Part shown: in pieces, positions 5,868-9,606 of the stretch
Layout of the letters: each line of letters starts with the position of its first letter
Numbering within the stretch: position 1 is the stretch's first letter
Origin: an uncultured Eubacteriales bacterium
GTDB taxonomy: Bacteria; Bacillota; Clostridia; Oscillospirales; Oscillospiraceae
Reading direction: 5' to 3'
Assembly (NCBI GenBank): GCA_902475515.1
Contig: CABSAB010000033.1
Location: forward strand, 1 to 9,606
DNA: 9,606 nt
Translations under genes and position numbers: made by a program
The notes under the pieces: model-generated
The model's input: only the letters and a program-made list of their open reading frames with translations
Told to the model about the DNA's origin: nothing
The model's database searches: none

Positions 5868-6357
5868 GACAAAACGCATGACCACCCTGGCCCTGCTCGC
5901 TGCCGTGTCCCTGGTGCTTTCCTGGCTGGACAGTCTGATCCCCGTATCAGGGATGCTCCCCGGAGCCAAGCTGGGGCTGGCGAATCTGGCGGTGCTGGCA
6001 GGGCTATACCTACTGGGGCCGGGGCCGGGCGCGGCCTTGGCGCTGCTGAAGATCCTGCTGGCTACGGCGCTGTTTGGGAACGCCTTTTCGTTTTTCTACG
6101 CGCTTTCCGGCGGCGTGCTGAGCTTTTTGGTCATGGTACTGTTAAAAAAGCGCTGCTCCGTGGTATTTGTATCCCTCATGGGAGGGATGTTCCACAACCT
6201 GGGACAGGTGGCCGTGGCGGCGGCGGTGCTGGAGACATTGGGATTGATGGGATACCTGCCGGTGCTGCTGCTGTGCGGCATGGGTGCGGGGATCGCCATT
6301 GGAACATTGGGCGGCATTTTGATCCGGCGGGTCCGGGACGTGCTGGCCCGGGAATAA
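5851..6357 (+). CDS. Gx transporter family membrane protein (heptaprenyl diphosphate synthase component I-like)
   Basis: This 168-residue integral membrane protein has about five hydrophobic segments (roughly 11-30, 45-72, 80-98, 104-128, 134-156) and a basic C-terminus. The motif PGAKLGLANLAVLAGLY (37-53) and FFYALSGGVLSF (81-92) identify the family that databases call 'Gx transporter' or heptaprenyl diphosphate synthase component I, related to small S-component-like transporters. It is normally found with ApbE and NusG-domain-II genes and sometimes a polyprenyl synthase, which is absent here. The ATG at 5851 follows GGAGAGGAGG (5832-5841) at 9 bases; an internal ATG at 5878 is possible but has no such site. 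It overlaps the preceding gene by 17 bases. The substrate is unknown; quinone, prenyl or flavin precursors have been suggested by context. Confidence 0.88.
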   Translation: MPSLDRTKRMTTLALLAAVSLVLSWLDSLIPVSGMLPGAKLGLANLAVLAGLYLLGPGPGAALALLKILLATALFGNAFSFFYALSGGVLSFLVMVLLKKRCSVVFVSLMGGMFHNLGQVAVAAAVLETLGLMGYLPVLLLCGMGAGIAIGTLGGILIRRVRDVLARE

Positions 6358-6385
6358 AAATGTAATGTAAAAAGGAGAGTTTATT

Positions 6386-7015
6386 ATGAAAAAATATATT
6401 TCTACTCTGCTGAGTTTGACACTGGTACTGTCTTTGCTGCTGAGCCTGGCGGGCTGCGGCAACGGAGATCAGAAGAAGCTGGAGGGCACCTGGAAGACGG
6501 AGCTGGATATGACCGACGCCCTCAACGAGAGCATCGCCGGGGAGGACCCGGAGCTCGGGGAATATGTACAGGTTTCGTCCTCCAAGCTCAGCGCGATGTT
6601 CACCTTCAACGACGACGGGAGCTATTCGGTGACCATCGACGGCGAAAGCATGGACGCGTGGTTTGATTCGCTGATGAAGGACCTCACCGGGTGCTTCAAC
6701 GATTATATCGAGGCCCTGGCCCAGGAGGAAGGCCTGGACATGAGTGCAGACGAAATGCTTTCGCTGATGGGCATGTCTCTGGAGGAGCTGATTTCTCAGG
6801 CGCTGGATAAGGATTCCCTGCTGGAGGATATGGATGCGGAGGAAAACGGTACCTATGAGATCGCCGACGGCAAGCTCACCTGTACCGACGAGGACGAGGG
6901 GACAATAACCTATACCTATGAGTTTAAGAGCGACACGGAGCTGGTCTTTACGGACATTGACAGCGAGGACGAGGACATGAAAGCCCTGCTGCCGATGACG
7001 CTGACCAAACAGTGA
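6386..7015 (+). CDS. Acidic lipoprotein of unknown function
   Basis: This 209-residue protein starts with a lipoprotein signal peptide and lipobox LAGC (Cys24), so it is anchored outside the membrane. The mature part is strongly acidic. It opens with a LEGTWKTELDMTDAL motif, has a beta-rich FTFNDDGSYSVTIDG segment, a helical Met/Glu/Leu-rich middle (about 100-150), and ends with GTYEIADGKLTCTDED and a YEFKSDTELVFTDI strand. This pattern recurs in small lipocalin-like Clostridia lipoproteins without assigned function. AAAGGAG 8 bases upstream supports the ATG. It lies 28 bases after the Gx gene with no intervening terminator or clear promoter, so it probably belongs to the same operon. It might be the surface partner of the ApbE/NusG-II module, but no flavinylation motif is evident. 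Confidence 0.8.
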   Translation: MKKYISTLLSLTLVLSLLLSLAGCGNGDQKKLEGTWKTELDMTDALNESIAGEDPELGEYVQVSSSKLSAMFTFNDDGSYSVTIDGESMDAWFDSLMKDLTGCFNDYIEALAQEEGLDMSADEMLSLMGMSLEELISQALDKDSLLEDMDAEENGTYEIADGKLTCTDEDEGTITYTYEFKSDTELVFTDIDSEDEDMKALLPMTLTKQ

Positions 7016-7024
7016 TAATTTCAT

Positions 7025-7064
7025 AAAACGCCCCCGCAGACATTTTCGTCTGCGGGGGCGTTTT
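7025..7064. terminator. Bidirectional intrinsic terminator between convergent operons
   Basis: AAAACGCCCCCGCAGAC (7025-7041) is perfectly complementary to GTCTGCGGGGGCGTTTT (7048-7064), 17 bp with an ATTTTC loop. A run of four T follows the GC stem on both strands, so it can stop the lipoprotein operon on the plus strand and the NTF2-like operon on the minus strand. Confidence 0.92.
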
Positions 7065-7072
7065 GATAGGCC

Positions 7073-7696
7073 TTAGTGCTCGGGAGGAGGTCCCGGCGGG
7101 GGGCCTTCCATTTTCTCCGCGCCAAACTGCCAGTCATACCAGCGCTTGACCAGGAGGAAGGGATAGCGGGTGCCCACGAACAGGAACAGCTCGGCCTTTT
7201 CCTCCAGGGAAAGGCTGCCGGTATACGCCAGCTCCAGTTCCTTGGCGGTGAGCGAAAGCAGCGGCTCTACCGTGGGCCAGAACTCGGCGATGTCCTTATA
7301 ATCCGGGCTTCCGGCGAACATATAGTCGTAGAAGCCGGAAAGCACATGCTTCGGGATCACGTCCGTCAGCAGCGGGATGAGCAGGGCGCCCTTCTCCGAT
7401 TCGGAAAGGTTCCCCAGGAAATACTGCTCCAGAGCCGGGAAGACCTTGCGCTGCAGGGCCTGGACGCTGGGCTCCATGAAGGCGTTGTAATCCTTGGGCA
7501 TGCCCTGATCCCAGAACCAGCGGGAGAAATTCCCCAGCATCATATGGGGGAACATGGTCAGGATGCCCTGGCAGTATTCGTGCTGCTCCTGGGGCGTTTT
7601 ACAGGTCGCCCCGGTGACACAGCCACGGACTGCCTCGCCGGACATGAGGATATGGCCCCACATGTCCTGTGCCAGGTAATCTCTTACACTTTTCAT
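7073..7696 (-). CDS. Unrecognised helical protein built of three ~65-residue repeats
   Basis: I do not recognise this 207-residue protein. It has no signal peptide or membrane helix and looks mostly helical. Residues 66-128 and 131-192 align as a tandem repeat at an offset of 65, then 64 after a one-residue gap: shared positions include P76/P141, V78/V143, L81/L146, L89/L154, E90/E155, G95/G160, L97/L162, S98/S163, E101/E166, K102/K167, and YDYMF (123-127) with YDWQF (187-191). A weaker first copy covers 1-65 (FPHMMLGNF at 49-57 against IPKHVLSGF at 114-122). Cys 26, 32 and 42 lie only in copy one. The tail is Pro-rich (GPPPGPPPEH). AGGAGAAG precedes the ATG, and the NTF2-like gene upstream ends 19 bases before, so it is the last gene of that operon. 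Confidence 0.78.
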   Translation of the reverse strand: MKSVRDYLAQDMWGHILMSGEAVRGCVTGATCKTPQEQHEYCQGILTMFPHMMLGNFSRWFWDQGMPKDYNAFMEPSVQALQRKVFPALEQYFLGNLSESEKGALLIPLLTDVIPKHVLSGFYDYMFAGSPDYKDIAEFWPTVEPLLSLTAKELELAYTGSLSLEEKAELFLFVGTRYPFLLVKRWYDWQFGAEKMEGPPPGPPPEH

Positions 7697-7715
7697 AGTC
7701 TTCTCCTACAAAATA

Positions 7716-8489
7716 TTAGTAGCTCCAAGTGGTCTCCAGAGACTTGAAGGGCTCGGGGAGCTTGGGGGTCTCTGTGGGAATCCGGGTGGGCTTGTAATCG
7801 GTATAGCGGCCGGGCTCATCCTTTTCCACGCTGACGCCGCCGCCCATGGCGGGGGACTTTCCGCGCTTGCCGTCGGGATCGTCCGGGTCGAACTCCTCCT
7901 CCGGCGGGGGACCCATGGGCTTTTTCGGTTCGGTCCAGGAGTCGGGATCGCCGGTGGACATATCCATGCAGATCAGCAGCCGAAGGAACCGCCACTCACC
8001 GTTTTCATAGACGAAGTCGCCGCCGTACTTCTCCCACATCCAGGCCACATCCGCAGTGCCTTTGACGTAGTCGTGCCGCAGAGCGAAGCCGGGGGTGTAC
8101 CATAAGCCCTTGGCGCTCATGCCGTCCTCAGAAATCTCAATGACCGGAGAAGCCAGCACATGTACAGGCATCTCCGCCAGGGCGCGCCCGTCCAGATCCT
8201 TAATGTCGGCCTCCATCTCGGGATGGGCCTTGATGATTTTTTTCTTGAGCCACTCGGCGTCGGTGTATTTGTTGTCGCCGGCGTACATGGGCATGAGTTT
8301 CTTTTTCAGGCCCTGCCAGCGTCCGAAGTTCTGGCTCCAGATGACCTCGCCTTCCCGTTCCCAGGACCAGCAGTTTTCCAGTTCTTCACGGTTCATATCC
8401 GCGGCGTGGTAATAGCTGTGCAGTGCCATCAGGTTTTCGATTGCGCCAACCGCTTCAATCTTATGGGCTCTCAATTCCAGTTCTGTCAT
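7716..8489 (-). CDS. SnoaL/NTF2-like protein with Asp/Pro-rich insertion (paralogue 3)
   Basis: This 257-residue protein carries an NTF2/SnoaL-like cone fold, a family of dehydratases, isomerases and related enzymes (for example scytalone dehydratase, ketosteroid isomerase, bile-acid dehydratase BaiE). The helix IENLMALHSYYHAADMNREE (17-36), the His110 block HVLASPVIEISEDG...AKGLWYTPG, and the strand pair MWEKYGGDFVYENGEWRF (151-168) line up with its neighbour. Where paralogue 2 has Asp40 after the Tyr-His helix, this protein has Arg34, so a catalytic acid may be lost. Beyond the core, residues about 187-240 form a Pro/Asp-rich linker (GPPPEEEFDPDDPDG) before the shared tail LPEPFKSLETTWSY. 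The start follows GGAGGGAG and the preceding gene's stop by 3 bases, indicating coupling. Substrate unknown. Confidence 0.82.
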   Translation of the reverse strand: MTELELRAHKIEAVGAIENLMALHSYYHAADMNREELENCWSWEREGEVIWSQNFGRWQGLKKKLMPMYAGDNKYTDAEWLKKKIIKAHPEMEADIKDLDGRALAEMPVHVLASPVIEISEDGMSAKGLWYTPGFALRHDYVKGTADVAWMWEKYGGDFVYENGEWRFLRLLICMDMSTGDPDSWTEPKKPMGPPPEEEFDPDDPDGKRGKSPAMGGGVSVEKDEPGRYTDYKPTRIPTETPKLPEPFKSLETTWSY

Positions 8490-8492
8490 GTC

Positions 8493-9179
8493 TTACTCTC
8501 CCTCCTTCATAAACGGCTCGGGGCCATAGCTGATCTCCGGGGTCCATGTTTCGTAGGGAACCGGCCAATGGGGATATTGGGCCCAGCCGTACTTGGCGGT
8601 GTAAAAATTCGGGATGCGCAGGACGCCCCGCTCGGGCTTTCTTTCGACCATGGGCGGCATATACCGCTCGGCGTACTTCGTGCCGGCCTCAAAGCTGAAG
8701 TCCGTGCCCACGAAGAAGTGCCAGATCTTCCACTCGCCATCCTCCTTGATGAAGTCGATGGCATAGCGCTCGTACATCCACTCGCCCTTGAGGGGAGCGT
8801 CGGCGGGGGCATCGGGGCCGCCGCGGCCGGTGCCGTAGCCGGGGGTATACCACATGGCCTGGGCAGTCTGGCCGTCGCCGGCGATCTCCACCAGGGGGGT
8901 GGTCAGGGTGTGCATAAAGGCCTCGCCGGGCTTGCAGACCTTGCCGATGTGGGGCTTCACATAGAAGCTCCAAACCACGTCCCGGCCGATTTGGAAGCCG
9001 CCCATATTGCCCCAGCTGACATTGGGGGCGTTGTGGGCCCAAAGGGTCTCCATCTCGATATCATGGCGGGAAGCGGCATGGTAAAATGCGTGTCGTGCCA
9101 TGACGTTCTTGATCTGGATCATATCATAGGCCCGCTGGATCTTCTCCTCGGGCGTGAATTCTCTGATATTTTTCGGCAT
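8493..9179 (-). CDS. SnoaL/NTF2-like protein (paralogue 2)
   Basis: This 228-residue protein has the same NTF2/SnoaL-like core. Family landmarks are KNVMARHAFYHAASRHDIEM (24-43, with Tyr33 and Asp40 in the places where related dehydratases carry active-site Tyr and Asp), His90 in MHTLTTPLVEIAGDG, WYTPGYG (110-116), and the paired strands EWMYERYAIDFIKEDGEWKI (133-152). A Pro-rich loop (121-131) and a longer C-terminal extension after the core end in PVPYETWTPEISY. Cytoplasmic: no signal peptide. The start at 9179 follows GGAGG (9189-9193), which abuts the stop codon of the upstream paralogue. The gene ends 3 bases before the next start. The three genes are probably made together and may form hetero-oligomers, as NTF2-like proteins are usually dimers or trimers (inference). 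Confidence 0.85.
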   Translation of the reverse strand: MPKNIREFTPEEKIQRAYDMIQIKNVMARHAFYHAASRHDIEMETLWAHNAPNVSWGNMGGFQIGRDVVWSFYVKPHIGKVCKPGEAFMHTLTTPLVEIAGDGQTAQAMWYTPGYGTGRGGPDAPADAPLKGEWMYERYAIDFIKEDGEWKIWHFFVGTDFSFEAGTKYAERYMPPMVERKPERGVLRIPNFYTAKYGWAQYPHWPVPYETWTPEISYGPEPFMKEGE

Positions 9180-9193
9180 AGTTCCGCACCTCC

Positions 9194-9606
9194 TTAATAG
9201 CTGAATGTGTTGGCAAAGGTGTCATAGGGCTCGGGAAGTTCCGGCGCCACCAGGGAGACGAAGTTTTCGTCATAGCTGTGGTAGAATTCCGTCTTCTCGG
9301 TGGGCTCGGGAATGGCCACGCCCTCATGGGCGTACATCTTATCCCGGCCCCAGTTGCCGCCCAGGGGGCACTCGATGTCGGTGAACATGATCATGTGCCA
9401 GATCTTCCACACGCCGTCTTCCTTAATAAAGTCCACGGCACAGCGGCCAAAGTTCCACGCGGCCTTGGGGCCCTTGGAATAGACCTCGGTGGTGGAACCG
9501 TAGACGTACCACATGCCTTTGGCGGTCTTGCCGTCGAAGGCCACCTCAATGAGGTTCACCGACATCGAGTGCCCCCTGGGCGGCAACTGGGGCCGGGATA
9601 AGATGT
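9194..9606 (-). CDS. SnoaL/NTF2-like protein, C-terminal part (paralogue 1, 5' truncated)
   Basis: The minus-strand frame is open to the window edge, so only the C-terminal part is present. From about LIEVAFDGKTAKGMWYVYG onward it matches the two downstream paralogues: the paired strands AWNFGRCAVDFIKEDGVWKI, the block WHMIMFTDIE and the tail LPEPYDTFANTFSY, which mirrors LPEPFKSLETTWSY of paralogue 3. The first ~18 codons at the edge (9554-9606) coincide with the second arm of a perfect inverted repeat and read ILSRPQLPPRG before HSMSVN. The ILSRPQLPPRG part does not resemble the paralogues, so this edge may be an assembly artefact. A TTG at 9586 should not be taken as the true start. It is the most upstream visible gene of the operon; the operon promoter is outside the window. 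Confidence 0.78.
   Translation of the reverse strand, partial: ILSRPQLPPRGHSMSVNLIEVAFDGKTAKGMWYVYGSTTEVYSKGPKAAWNFGRCAVDFIKEDGVWKIWHMIMFTDIECPLGGNWGRDKMYAHEGVAIPEPTEKTEFYHSYDENFVSLVAPELPEPYDTFANTFSY
9334..9386 (+). repeat. Perfect inverted repeat, left arm (53 bp)
   Basis: Bases 9334-9386 are the exact reverse complement of 9554-9606 (53 of 53). The left arm lies in paralogue 1 and encodes its FTDIECPLGGNWGRDKM segment on the minus strand, which fits the gene, so this copy is likely the authentic one. Confidence 0.97.
9554..9606 (-). repeat. Perfect inverted repeat, right arm, running into the window edge
   Basis: This is the second arm of the 53-bp perfect inverted repeat, separated from the first by 167 bases (9387-9553). 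It reaches the last base of the window, so its true length is unknown. A fold-back chimera or misassembled contig end is the simplest cause; a genuine invertible or duplicated segment is the alternative. Confidence 0.97.

Noticed and set aside
7076..7747. A 223-codon plus-strand frame opposite the repeat protein
   Set aside because: It has no ribosome binding site of note, and the repeat structure with conserved residues is found only in the minus-strand protein, supporting that strand as coding.
8160..9197. A 345-codon open frame on the plus strand, opposite the NTF2-like genes
   Set aside because: Same reason: it is an antisense shadow of genes with family motifs and well-placed ribosome binding sites, and the predicted protein is Gly/Ala/Val/Leu-rich without recognisable domains.
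9278..9606. Inverted repeat as the end of an insertion sequence or as a CRISPR or integron element
   Set aside because: There is no transposase, no target duplication, no multiple spaced repeats, and the left arm is ordinary coding sequence of the NTF2-like gene.

Overview
The window looks like a chromosomal contig from a moderately GC-rich anaerobic Firmicute (class Clostridia, most likely an Oscillospiraceae/Ruminococcaceae-type gut bacterium). This rests on the style of the 5S rRNA 3' end, the strong GGAGG-type ribosome binding sites, the many GC-rich intrinsic terminators, a YerC/YecD TrpR-like regulator, and an ApbE / NusG-domain-II / Gx-transporter gene trio. The genus is an inference. 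Both edges look like assembly breaks: the left edge lies inside a 5S rRNA gene, and the right edge lies inside a perfect inverted repeat.

Left part (1-2867). The 3' end of a 5S rRNA with its terminator is followed by a convergent GNAT acetyltransferase gene on the minus strand. Divergent from that gene, with its own sigma-A-like promoter, is a small TrpR-like (YerC/YecD) repressor gene closed by a terminator. A gene-free stretch of about 210 bases ending in a second terminator leads to a two-gene operon: an ECF-type sigma factor and a single-pass membrane protein that is probably its anti-sigma factor or sensor.

Middle (2868-7064). A strong promoter with a 5' stem-loop drives a cupin without metal ligands and a short-chain dehydrogenase. 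Their codon choice differs sharply from the neighbouring genes and suggests high expression. After a very strong terminator, and almost on top of it, begins a tightly overlapped operon: a lipoprotein ApbE (FAD:protein FMN transferase), a membrane-anchored NusG-domain-II protein, a Gx-family membrane protein, and a small acidic lipoprotein. The first three form a known type of cluster linked to redox and quinone or flavin functions at the cell surface. A 17-bp bidirectional terminator ends this operon.

Right part (7073-9606, minus strand). At least four genes form one co-oriented operon entering from beyond the right edge. Three are tandem, diverged SnoaL/NTF2-like proteins of the dehydratase/isomerase fold, sharing a conserved histidine block and a C-terminal tail. 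The fourth is an unrecognised helical protein that reads as three tandem repeats of about 65 residues. No substrate can be assigned. The three NTF2-like paralogues, together with the nearby cupin/SDR pair, suggest a catabolic or biotransformation locus, and this is the most promising candidate for undescribed biology here.
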